Source: JBFMCU01 sp964428225 (GTDB taxonomy: Bacteria; Planctomycetota; UBA1135; GCA-002686595). From it: a stretch of DNA of 6,093 bases. Where the stretch lies: the NCBI GenBank assembly GCA_964428225.1, contig CAYRXS010000357.1, forward strand, positions 1 to 6,093, read 5' to 3'. The position numbers and the translations under genes were made by a program. The stretch's first letter is position 1; each line of letters opens with the position of its first letter. The notes beneath the pieces are model-generated. The model had not been told where the DNA came from. It saw nothing but the letters and a program-made list of their open reading frames with translations, and made no database searches. Positions 1 to 6,093 of the stretch are shown piece by piece.

Positions 1-333
1 CCGCTCGTTCTCCACGTTGCCCGTGTTGCGGGTGGAGACGGACGACACGTGAAGGACCTGGGCCATCGGCTCGCCCACCGGTTTGTGCTCGACTCCGCGA
101 GGCACGACGAGGAGCTCGCCCTTCTCCAGGGTGATCGATTCCTCACGGGTGTGCAGCGTCATCCGGCCGCCGAGGACGACGAAGAGCTCGTCCTCCTCGT
201 CGTGACGGTGCCAGATGAACTCGCCTTCGAGCTTGGCGAGCTTGACGTACTGGCCGTTCAGCTCGCCCACGATCTTCGGGCTCCACGTGTCCGTGAAGGC
301 AGCTAGCTTCTCGGAGAGGTTGATCTTGTCCAT
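1..333 (-). CDS. Small single-domain cupin protein (3' end cut off by window edge)
   Basis: The 111 visible residues run to the window edge without a stop, so only the C-terminal tail is missing (such proteins are usually about 110-125 residues). Both cupin motifs are intact. Motif 1 has H42, H44 and E49 (HxH-x4-E) before the glycines at 55-56. Motif 2 is G72-x5-P78-x-G80-x2-H83. H42, H44, E49 and H83 are the expected metal ligands. It belongs to the cupin_2, mannose-6-phosphate-isomerase-like group. Substrate and reaction cannot be told; many relatives are uncharacterised. It starts one base after the stop of the DinB gene, with only a weak GAG upstream, so its translation is probably coupled to that gene. 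No signal peptide or membrane segment is seen, so it is likely cytoplasmic. Confidence 0.9.
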   Translation of the reverse strand, partial: MDKINLSEKLAAFTDTWSPKIVGELNGQYVKLAKLEGEFIWHRHDEEDELFVVLGGRMTLHTREESITLEKGELLVVPRGVEHKPVGEPMAQVLHVSSVSTRNTGNVENER

Positions 334-334
334 G

Positions 335-859
335 TCACTCGCTCACGACGGGCAGGTACTCGCGCCAGGGTCCGATCTCGTCTCCGTAGCGCTTCGCCAT
401 CACCCGGGCGATCTGTCGGAGGTGGCCGAGGTCGTGCACGACCCACGCGGACAGGAGCTGGGCGAGGGTGACCACGCCGAACCCGGGATGTCGCCCCGTC
501 CTCTCGAGATCCGCGGGGCCGAGTCCGAGCTCCTCGAGCGCCTGCACGTTGCCCGCTCGCAGGATCGCGAGCTCGTCGAGCAGCTCGCTCGCGGTCTTGC
601 CCTTCGAGTCCTCGAACTGGGCGAAGCGATCGTAGGGCTCGAAGGCGCGCTCCTCCCCGTGCTCGAGAATGATCCGGGCGCGAGGGATCCAGTCGGTCTT
701 CTCGCCGTGGATGAAGTGTCCGATCATGTCGTAGGCGCTCCAGCTCTCCCCGCCCTCGGTCGCGTGCATCCACTCGTCGGGGAGCCCGCGGAGCCAGGCG
801 TCGAGGATGGCGGGGGTGCGGCGGAGGATCTCGATGGAGGATTGGAGGTCGAACGACAT
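335..859 (-). CDS. DinB-family (DinB_2-like) putative metal-dependent protein
   Basis: A complete protein of 174 residues, the normal size for the DinB/YfiT-like four-helix-bundle superfamily. The family's metal triad is visible: H48 in the second helix (motif GHFIH) and the C-terminal HDxxH, H142 and H146, inside WVVHDLGHLRQI. Family members bind a divalent metal. Some are thiol (bacillithiol, mycothiol) transferases, but most, like this one, have no assigned reaction, and the historical DNA-damage link of the name should not be read as function. The ATG at 857-859 is supported by GGAGA (870-866) six bases upstream. The downstream cupin starts one base after its TGA stop, so the two form a minus-strand operon. 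It is divergent from the M48 protease, 87 bases away. Likely cytoplasmic. Confidence 0.9.
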   Translation of the reverse strand: MSFDLQSSIEILRRTPAILDAWLRGLPDEWMHATEGGESWSAYDMIGHFIHGEKTDWIPRARIILEHGEERAFEPYDRFAQFEDSKGKTASELLDELAILRAGNVQALEELGLGPADLERTGRHPGFGVVTLAQLLSAWVVHDLGHLRQIARVMAKRYGDEIGPWREYLPVVSE

Positions 860-886
860 GGCGGATCTCCGGGGTGGGGGGGCGGC

Positions 887-914
887 ATCGTAGCCGTTCG
901 CGGCCCGGTCTCAA
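887..914 (-). promoter_or_regulatory. Candidate sigma70-type promoter for the dinB-like/cupin unit
   Basis: On the minus strand TTGAGA (914-909) is followed after 16 bases by TACGAT (892-887). These match the -35 and -10 consensus at 4 of 6 positions each, with the important TA...T of the -10 present. Transcription would start near 880, giving a leader of about 20 bases containing the GGAGA ribosome site. The position is sensible, but in an 87-base divergent spacer a match of this quality can occur by chance. No equally good promoter was found for the M48 gene on the other strand. Confidence 0.4.
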
Positions 915-946
915 GGTATCCGCGGGGAACGGCCGAAGACGGTCCC

Positions 947-2395
947 ATGTCCGCCATGAGGTCCTTGCTTCCGGGGGTCGGGGGGCAACGTCGCCGCTCC
1001 TTCCAGGAGCAGAGTGAGCGCAATCGCTGGAAGCTCCGCGGCTTCCTCGGTGCGTACTTCCTGCTCGCGTTGCTCGCCGGATGGGTCGCCGGCCGCGCCT
1101 TCGAGCACGCGGTGGATCCCGTCACGTACTACGATCGCCAGCTGGATTCGCCGGACACGTCGCCGCCGTTCCTGAAGGACTACGCCACGCACTTCGCGGG
1201 CGCGATGCTTCTCCTGGCGTGGGTCCACTACCGTCGCATGCGGCGTCGCGGCGACGAGGTGATCCTCTCCATGGTCGGAGCCCGGCCGCTCGACGAAGCC
1301 CGCCTGCACAACGTGCACGAGGAGATGGCCGTCGCCGCGGTGCTCCCGTGCCCGGACCTCTACCTGATCGAGGACCCCGCGCCCAATGCCTTCGCCTGCG
1401 GGTCGAGCGAGGACGATGCGCGCATCGTCGTGACCCGAGGCCTGCTCGACGAGCTCACGCGAGACGAGCTCCAGGCGGTGATGGCCCACGAGATGGCGCA
1501 CATCCGCAACGGCGACATGCGCCTGATGACGTCGCTCTTCGGTCTGACCCGGGCGTTCGACCTGGTCTGGCGCCTGGTCGTCGGGCCGCTGGCGATCATG
1601 CGCGAGGGGTGGCGCCACGATCCGGATCATTCGGAGGAGCCCGAGGCGGCCGCGCCCACGGCTCCGCCCAGGCCCGAGGCTTCCTGGTCGCCGGCGAAGC
1701 TCGGGCTGGCCGCGGTGCTCGTGGTCGCCGCGGCCCTCCTCGTCATCCCGATCTCGATCGCGTTCTCGGTGCTCGGCATGTTCGTGTTCTCGACGCTGCT
1801 GCGAGTGCTCCCCTGGTGCGTCCTGGGCATCGCCGCGTGGGAGCTCTTCCTCGGCGGACGGCGACCGATCCCGCGACGAACGACCGGGGCGAAGCCCGAG
1901 AAAGGTCCGAAGCTCCACCGCCTGCTCCTCGTGGCGCCCGTCGGCCTCGTGGTGGGCCCGGCGATCCTGGTGCTCGGGATCCTGATGCCCGTCCTGATCC
2001 TGCTCACGCGCCTCGCGGTCTCGCGGAATCGCGAGCTCGAGGCGGACGTCACGGCCGTGGAGCTGACGCGCCACCCCGCGGCCCTGCTCGGCGCGCTCGA
2101 GAAGCTGGCCTCCTCCACGCGGCCCGGCGCCGGTCTGCCGGGCGCGGTGGGGGCGATGACCATCGTCCCGGTCCGGCGATTCTCGCCCGACGAGGGGTGG
2201 TGGGACACCTCCGACCTCACCGGTTCGCTGCGGACCTGGGTCGAGCGGGCAATCCGGTTGGGGCGGGCGGTCCTAGCCCTCTTCTCGACGCACCCTCCCC
2301 TGTCCGAGCGGATTCGGCAGGCGCGTCGGATGCTCCCGGAGGAGGGCTCCGGCGACCCGGACAGCGAGGAGCGCCAGCTGCCCCTCTGCGCCTAG
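947..2395 (+). CDS. Membrane-bound M48-family zinc metalloprotease (HtpX/Ste24-like)
   Basis: A 482-residue predicted integral membrane protease. The zinc site is H181-E-M-A-H185, with the third ligand in RELEAD (E363 most likely). Other M48 hallmarks are the strand segment around P144-x-P-N-A-F-A-x-G152 before the active helix and the C-terminal STHPPLSERI at 447-456. Hydrophobic segments lie near 33-50, 84-94, 253-282, 286-303 and 325-354. The N-terminal region before the catalytic domain is basic, and a Pro/Ala/Glu-rich linker (about 226-250) separates the active helix from the following membrane pair. HtpX is usually near 290 residues, so this is a longer form. HtpX-type enzymes help with membrane protein quality control; substrates here are unknown. 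The ATG at 947 (or 956, residue 4) is chosen because the open frame upstream is antisense to the DinB gene. No good Shine-Dalgarno site precedes either ATG. Confidence 0.92.
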   Translation: MSAMRSLLPGVGGQRRRSFQEQSERNRWKLRGFLGAYFLLALLAGWVAGRAFEHAVDPVTYYDRQLDSPDTSPPFLKDYATHFAGAMLLLAWVHYRRMRRRGDEVILSMVGARPLDEARLHNVHEEMAVAAVLPCPDLYLIEDPAPNAFACGSSEDDARIVVTRGLLDELTRDELQAVMAHEMAHIRNGDMRLMTSLFGLTRAFDLVWRLVVGPLAIMREGWRHDPDHSEEPEAAAPTAPPRPEASWSPAKLGLAAVLVVAAALLVIPISIAFSVLGMFVFSTLLRVLPWCVLGIAAWELFLGGRRPIPRRTTGAKPEKGPKLHRLLLVAPVGLVVGPAILVLGILMPVLILLTRLAVSRNRELEADVTAVELTRHPAALLGALEKLASSTRPGAGLPGAVGAMTIVPVRRFSPDEGWWDTSDLTGSLRTWVERAIRLGRAVLALFSTHPPLSERIRQARRMLPEEGSGDPDSEERQLPLCA

Positions 2396-2444
2396 GCCCG
2401 CGCCGGCCTCCCGGGCGAGGGTCTCCGGGAAGCATCGGGAAAGC

Positions 2445-2461
2445 GGGGTTGTGGTCACCCC
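2445..2461 (+). terminator. Weak hairpin after the M48 gene, possible terminator
   Basis: GGGGT (2445-2449) pairs with ACCCC (2457-2461) around a seven-base loop, followed by TCTCT rather than a true T tract. It lies 50 bases past the M48 stop. The stem is short and the T run poor, so this is only a candidate. A second short stem, GCCCG/CGGGC at 2396-2416, directly follows the stop codon and has no T tract either. Confidence 0.2.
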
Positions 2462-2471
2462 TCTCTGCGGA

Positions 2472-2570
2472 GGCCGTATGGGTCCCGGACGCGGATACGG
2501 CCCCACCATCCGGCCGCGGCCCCGCTCCGGATTGACCGGCGCGCGGGGCATGCGGCACCCCGGGCCGGTC
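2472..2570 (+). repeat. Three consecutive inverted repeats upstream of the pnt operon
   Basis: Three perfect-arm stem-loops tile 99 bases. (1) GGCCGTAT 2472-2479 with ATACGGCC 2495-2502, loop 15. (2) ATCCGG 2508-2513 with CCGGAT 2527-2532, loop 13. (3) GACCGGC 2534-2540 with GCCGGTC 2564-2570, with a further inner stem CGGGG 2544-2548 / CCCCG 2558-2562. They sit between the M48 stop and the promoter candidate at 2592. If transcription starts there, they are upstream DNA, for instance operator-like palindromes or the end of the M48 transcript. If it starts further upstream, they form a structured leader for pntAA. No known riboswitch class was recognised, and high G+C raises the chance of such stems. 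Confidence 0.5.
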
Positions 2571-2591
2571 GTACTGGTGGGGTGTGGCCCG

Positions 2592-2600
2592 TGCTAGGCT
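2592..2600 (+). promoter_or_regulatory. Candidate extended -10 promoter of the pnt operon
   Basis: TGC-TAGGCT gives the extended -10 pattern TGn followed by TAnnnT, ending 47 bases before the pntAA start codon. No convincing -35 lies 16-18 bases upstream (the bases there read TACTGG), which is tolerable for an extended -10 promoter. The overlapping stretch TGGCCCG-N4-AGGCT from 2585 also partly resembles a sigma54 site (GG-N10-GC spacing), so the promoter class is open. Confidence 0.35.
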
Positions 2601-2647
2601 GCTCGCCCCCCTCCACGACGTGCCCGTCCTCTGCAAGGAGATAAGCA

Positions 2648-3790
<1,143 letters not shown>

Positions 3791-3816
3791 TCCCTCCCGT
3801 CACGGAGGCGATCCCC

Positions 3817-4098
3817 ATGCTCACCCAGCTCCTCGTCGGACTCTATGTCTTCGTGCTCGCGATCTTCGTCGGTCGCGAGCTCCTGACCAAGGTACCGCAC
3901 ACGCTGCACACCCCGCTGATGTCCGGAGCGAACGCGATCTCCGGAATCACGATCGTGGGTGCGCTGACGTGTGCCAGCTTCGGTTCGACCACGGCGGCCG
4001 TCGTGGGCATGCTCGCGGTGACCGCGGCCATGATCAACGTCGTGGGCGGCTATCTCGTGACGGACCGGATGCTAAAGAAGTTCCGGACGAAGGACTGA
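3817..4098 (+). CDS. pntAB: NAD(P) transhydrogenase subunit alpha part 2 (membrane domain II)
   Basis: A 93-residue membrane subunit that, with the N-terminal part of PntB, forms the proton channel of the enzyme. Three hydrophobic helices are seen near 4-20, 41-57 and 59-80. The family signature VPHTLHTPLMSGANAISG occupies 26-43, and the end is the basic VTDRMLKKFRTKD. Residue 42, within NAIS, is serine. Some bacterial split enzymes, as recalled, carry a channel histidine here (NAIH). The ATG at 3817 is preceded by GGAGG (3804-3808) with eight bases spacing. It starts 26 bases after pntAA and ends 13 bases before pntB, a tight operon. There is no sign of truncation. Confidence 0.95.
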   Translation: MLTQLLVGLYVFVLAIFVGRELLTKVPHTLHTPLMSGANAISGITIVGALTCASFGSTTAAVVGMLAVTAAMINVVGGYLVTDRMLKKFRTKD

Positions 4099-4111
4099 GG
4101 GGGAATCCGTC

Positions 4112-5569
4112 ATGCAGTACACGATCCACCTTCTGTTCATGCTGGCGTCGATCCTGTTCATCGTCGGGATCAAGCAGCTCGCCCAGGTGCGGACCGCGCG
4201 TCGGGCGAACGCCATCTCCGCCCTGGCGATGGGGATCGCGATGATCGCGGCCCTCATGGAGATCGCCCACCAGGGGGACATCGGCTGGGGATGGGTGATC
4301 GCCGGCGTCGTCGTCGGGTCCGGCATCGGCGCCTACCTGGCCATCACCGTTCGCATGGAGGGGATGCCGGAGCTGGTCGGCTTCTTCAACGGCATGGGCG
4401 GGCTCGCGTCGGCGCTCGTCGCGGTCTCCATGTCGGCCTTCATGTGGATGGCCTGGGGCGAAGCCCTCGCCGTGCCCGGAGTCGAGAGCTCCTCCGGTCT
4501 CGCCCGCAGCTTCGGTGGTCTCACGATCGACAACGCGATCACGATCATCCTGTCGATCCTGGTCGGAGGAGTCACCCTGACCGGCTCGCTCATCGCGTGG
4601 GCCAAGCTCAAGGGAGTGATGAAGGGCAGCCAGGTGTTCCTGCCCGCTCACCAGGCCGTCAACCTGGTTCTCCTCCTGACGACGCTGACCGCGGGGGCCA
4701 TCGCCTTCTTCGTCCTCCCCGCGGATTCCACGGGGGTGTTCTACGCCCTCATCGGTGTCGCGGTCGTCGCCGCCTTCGTGCTCGGCGTCACGTTCGCGCT
4801 GCCGGTGGGGGGGGCCGACATGCCGGTGGTGGTCTCGCTGTTGAACTCCTTCTCGGGGATCGCGGCGGCCATGACTGGTTTCGTGCTCTACAACAACCTC
4901 TTGATCATCAGCGGTTCCCTGGTCGGCGCGGCGGGGATGATCCTGACGATCATCATGTGTCGGGGGATGAACCGTTCGCTCGCCAACGTGCTCTTCGCCA
5001 AGTTCACGCTGACCGGCGGGGAGCGCGAGGAGTACGTCAACGTCAAGAGCGGTGATCCCGTGGACGTGGCCATCGCCCTCTCCAACGCGAGCAACGTCAT
5101 CATCATCCCGGGTTACGGCCTCGCCGCCGGCCAGGCCCAGCACGCGGTTCGCGAGCTGGAGGACCTCCTCGAGGGGATGGGGGTGAACGTCCGATACGCG
5201 ATCCACGAGGTCGCGGGTCGCATGCCCGGTCACATGAACGTGCTGCTCGCCGAGGCGAACGTCTCCTACGACAAGCTGTTCAAGCGCGAGGACATCGAGG
5301 CCGACTTCAAGAACACCGACGTCGCCCTCGTGATCGGCGCCAACGACGTGGTGAATCCCGCCGCGATCGACGACGAGAACTGCCCCCTGTTCGGCATGCC
5401 GATCCTCCCCGCCCACCACTCGGCCCAGGCGTTCGTGATCAAGCGCTCTCTCGCCGCCGGCTTCGCGGGCATGAAGAACAAGCTTTTCGAGTCCGACAAG
5501 ACCCTGATGGTCTTCGGCTCCGCCAAGGACGTCGTGAACGGGATCATCGACGAGGTCAACGATCTGTAG
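4112..5569 (+). CDS. pntB: NAD(P) transhydrogenase subunit beta (membrane domain II plus NADP(H)-binding domain III)
   Basis: A complete 485-residue beta subunit (E. coli PntB is about 460). About nine membrane segments fill residues 3-284, including the conserved MPELVGFFNGMGGLAS region (85-100) and GGADMPVVVSLLNSFSG (233-249, with D236 and N245). Domain III (about 305-485) binds NADP(H). It has the fingerprint G334-x-G336-x-x-A339 in IIPGYGLAAGQAQ, then GRMPGHMNVLLAEA (369-382), GANDVVNPAA (409-418) and the KRS loop (444-446) in IKRSLAAGFAG. Proton flow through domain II drives hydride transfer from NADH on PntAA to NADP+ here. The position matching the E. coli channel histidine H91 is asparagine (N93). 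A GAGGGGG stretch (4097-4103) precedes the ATG at 4112. No clear terminator follows; an integrase relic begins within about 40 bases. Confidence 0.97.
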   Translation: MQYTIHLLFMLASILFIVGIKQLAQVRTARRANAISALAMGIAMIAALMEIAHQGDIGWGWVIAGVVVGSGIGAYLAITVRMEGMPELVGFFNGMGGLASALVAVSMSAFMWMAWGEALAVPGVESSSGLARSFGGLTIDNAITIILSILVGGVTLTGSLIAWAKLKGVMKGSQVFLPAHQAVNLVLLLTTLTAGAIAFFVLPADSTGVFYALIGVAVVAAFVLGVTFALPVGGADMPVVVSLLNSFSGIAAAMTGFVLYNNLLIISGSLVGAAGMILTIIMCRGMNRSLANVLFAKFTLTGGEREEYVNVKSGDPVDVAIALSNASNVIIIPGYGLAAGQAQHAVRELEDLLEGMGVNVRYAIHEVAGRMPGHMNVLLAEANVSYDKLFKREDIEADFKNTDVALVIGANDVVNPAAIDDENCPLFGMPILPAHHSAQAFVIKRSLAAGFAGMKNKLFESDKTLMVFGSAKDVVNGIIDEVNDL

Positions 5570-5610
5570 ACGCAGGGGACGGTCCTTCGATTCCTTCTCC
5601 GGGGCGACGG

Positions 5611-5823
5611 CTGCGTGGAGTTGCCCGCCGCCTCGGCATTCCGAAGCGCGTGACCTCGCGCACCGTCCGTCATTCCTTCGTGAAGGACGTGCTGGAGGAC
5701 GGCCAGGTCATCCGCACGGTCCGGGAGCTGCTCGGACAGTGCCCGACTTCCACCACGCTGATCCACACGCACGACCCGAACCGCGGGTTTCTGGGCGTGA
5801 AGAGCCCCCTGGACCGCAGGTAG
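5611..5823 (+). pseudogene. C-terminal remnant of an integron-type tyrosine recombinase (intI-like), catalytically dead
   Basis: The frame ending at TAG 5821-5823 encodes about 70 residues resembling the end of integron integrases: GIPKRVT, RHSF, VLEDG, IRTVRELLG, STTLIHTH, NRGFLGVKSPLD. The spacing of the catalytic positions equals that of IntI1 (H277, R280, H303, Y312: steps of 3, 23 and 9 residues). The HxxR histidine is Arg (CGC, 5659), the arginine is kept (CGT, 5668), the LLGH histidine is Gln (CAG, 5737) and the tyrosine nucleophile is His (CAC, 5764). Each change needs only one base. The N-terminal two thirds, including the first catalytic arginine, are absent. No ATG starts this frame, and pntB ends 41 bases upstream. 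It is best read as a decayed relic. It could instead belong to a related non-integron recombinase, but the terminal GVKSPLD favours the integron group. Confidence 0.8.
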
Positions 5824-6028
5824 CCACCACCTCCCACTCCGCCCTCCTGGGCTCCGCCGGCCTTGCCGTCTCCGGAGCCGTCGGCTATACAGACCTGTCC
5901 AATCCCTGCCTCCCCCCGGCTTGCCCATCCCAAGTTCCGACAGGCCAACCCGATGCACTTGCCGCCCGCCTGCCCGCACCTCCCCACACGGCCCCCGCCC
6001 ACTTCGTTGACCCCGCTACACAGACCCG
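5824..6028. other. C-biased, apparently non-coding spacer
   Basis: No gene is supported here. The plus strand is strikingly rich in C relative to G: in 5881-6000 there are 62 C and 22 G by direct count. The open frames across it (5670-6002 minus, 5739-6032 plus) are low-complexity, have no recognisable domain, and overlap the integrase relic in other frames. The asymmetry fades near 6029, where the sequence becomes richer in A and T. Confidence 0.6.
5850..5879. repeat. Inverted repeat in the spacer after the integrase relic
   Basis: GGCTCCG (5850-5856) is a perfect complement of CGGAGCC (5873-5879) across a 16-base loop. It lies 26 bases after the relic's stop codon. There is no T tract, so it is not a standard terminator, although it could be a decayed one. 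Chance occurrence in G+C-rich DNA is quite possible. Confidence 0.4.
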
Positions 6029-6072
6029 TTGAAGACTAGTTGAACTAAGCCGCTCCGCGGCAGTTGTTGATT
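6006..6072 (+). repeat. Four same-strand GTTGA repeats with an attC-like hairpin (possible integron recombination-site relic)
   Basis: GTTGA begins at 6006, 6028, 6039 and 6066, always on the plus strand. The copy at 6039-6045 (GTTGAAC) fits the integron core consensus GTTRRRY exactly; GTTGACC, GTTGAAG and GTTGATT fit 6 of 7. Overlapping this, AACT (6043-6046) pairs with AGTT (6062-6065) and GCCGC (6049-6053) with GCGGC (6057-6061), loop TCC, leaving AA (6047-6048) bulged. A bulged imperfect hairpin with a GCCGC-type tip is typical of attC sites. A clear partner core RYYYAAC is not seen, so this is not a complete attC; attI-like remnant or chance are alternatives. Confidence 0.3.
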
Positions 6073-6093
6073 ACTCGCTCTGACTCGCAACGC

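Noticed and set aside
49..306. 85-codon open frame on the plus strand
   Set aside because: Antisense to the cupin gene, which has both complete metal-binding motifs.
215..946. In-frame upstream extension of the M48 frame (244 extra codons)
   Set aside because: It runs antisense through the DinB gene and part of the cupin gene, both of which have complete family motifs. The extension has no recognisable domain, so the protease is started at 947.
911..2074. 387-codon open frame on the minus strand
   Set aside because: Antisense to the M48 protease; its composition is dominated by Arg, Glu, Asp, Gly and His, typical of a shadow frame in G+C-rich DNA.
2585..2600. Sigma54-like site (TGGCCCG, four bases, AGGCT)
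   Set aside because: The GG and GC are correctly spaced, but the TTGC half is poor (AGGC). An extended -10 at the same place is at least as likely, so it is not called separately.
4034..5419. 461-codon open frame on the minus strand
   Set aside because: Antisense to pntAB/pntB, low-complexity and rich in Asp, His, Arg and Gly, with no domain; the plus-strand pntB match is unambiguous.
5670..6002. 110-codon glycine-rich open frame on the minus strand
   Set aside because: Its length is explained by the C-biased plus strand (few stops on the complement); it overlaps the integrase relic antisense and has no family resemblance.
5739..6032. 97-codon proline-rich open frame on the plus strand
   Set aside because: It overlaps the integrase relic in a different frame and crosses the C-rich spacer; there is no good ribosome site and no motif.

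Overview
The window is G+C-rich bacterial DNA, with strongly G/C-biased third codon positions and near-continuous spurious reading frames on the opposite strands. It holds five genes supported as real and one decayed gene. The gene styles (a three-gene proton-translocating transhydrogenase, a long M48 membrane protease, small DinB and cupin proteins) would fit a free-living, high-G+C aerobe such as a Myxococcota/Deltaproteobacteria-type lineage. The sequence alone does not fix the taxon.

Left part, minus strand (1-859): a two-gene unit. A DinB-family four-helix-bundle protein (335-859) is followed after one base by a small single-domain cupin, which runs off the window start (333 to 1). A sigma70-like promoter candidate for this unit lies at 887-914. 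Divergent from it on the plus strand is a 482-residue membrane-bound M48 zinc metalloprotease (947-2395).

Middle part, plus strand: a 252-base intergenic region (2396-2647) holds three consecutive perfect inverted repeats, an extended -10 promoter candidate and a strong Shine-Dalgarno site. It leads into the complete split-subunit transhydrogenase operon pntAA-pntAB-pntB (2648-5569), with gaps of only 26 and 13 bases. PntAA binds NAD(H) (domain I), PntAB and the N-terminal part of PntB form the membrane proton channel (domain II), and the C-terminal part of PntB binds NADP(H) (domain III). Together they use the proton-motive force to reduce NADP+ with NADH. Both positions where known transhydrogenases carry their channel histidine (in PntAB or in PntB) appear to be non-histidine here.

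Right part (5570-6093): right after pntB lies the C-terminal end of an integron-type tyrosine recombinase. It is recognisable to the exact spacing of the catalytic positions, but three of the four catalytic residues visible in it have changed, including the tyrosine nucleophile. It has no N-terminal part and no start codon. Behind it are about 200 bases of strongly C-biased, apparently non-coding DNA. The last 65-90 bases change composition abruptly, carry four same-strand GTTGA repeats (one a perfect match to the integron core site GTTRRRY) and contain an attC-like hairpin with a two-base bulge. The right edge may therefore be a relic of an integron or the edge of a cassette array outside the window. 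This is the most unusual part of the window.
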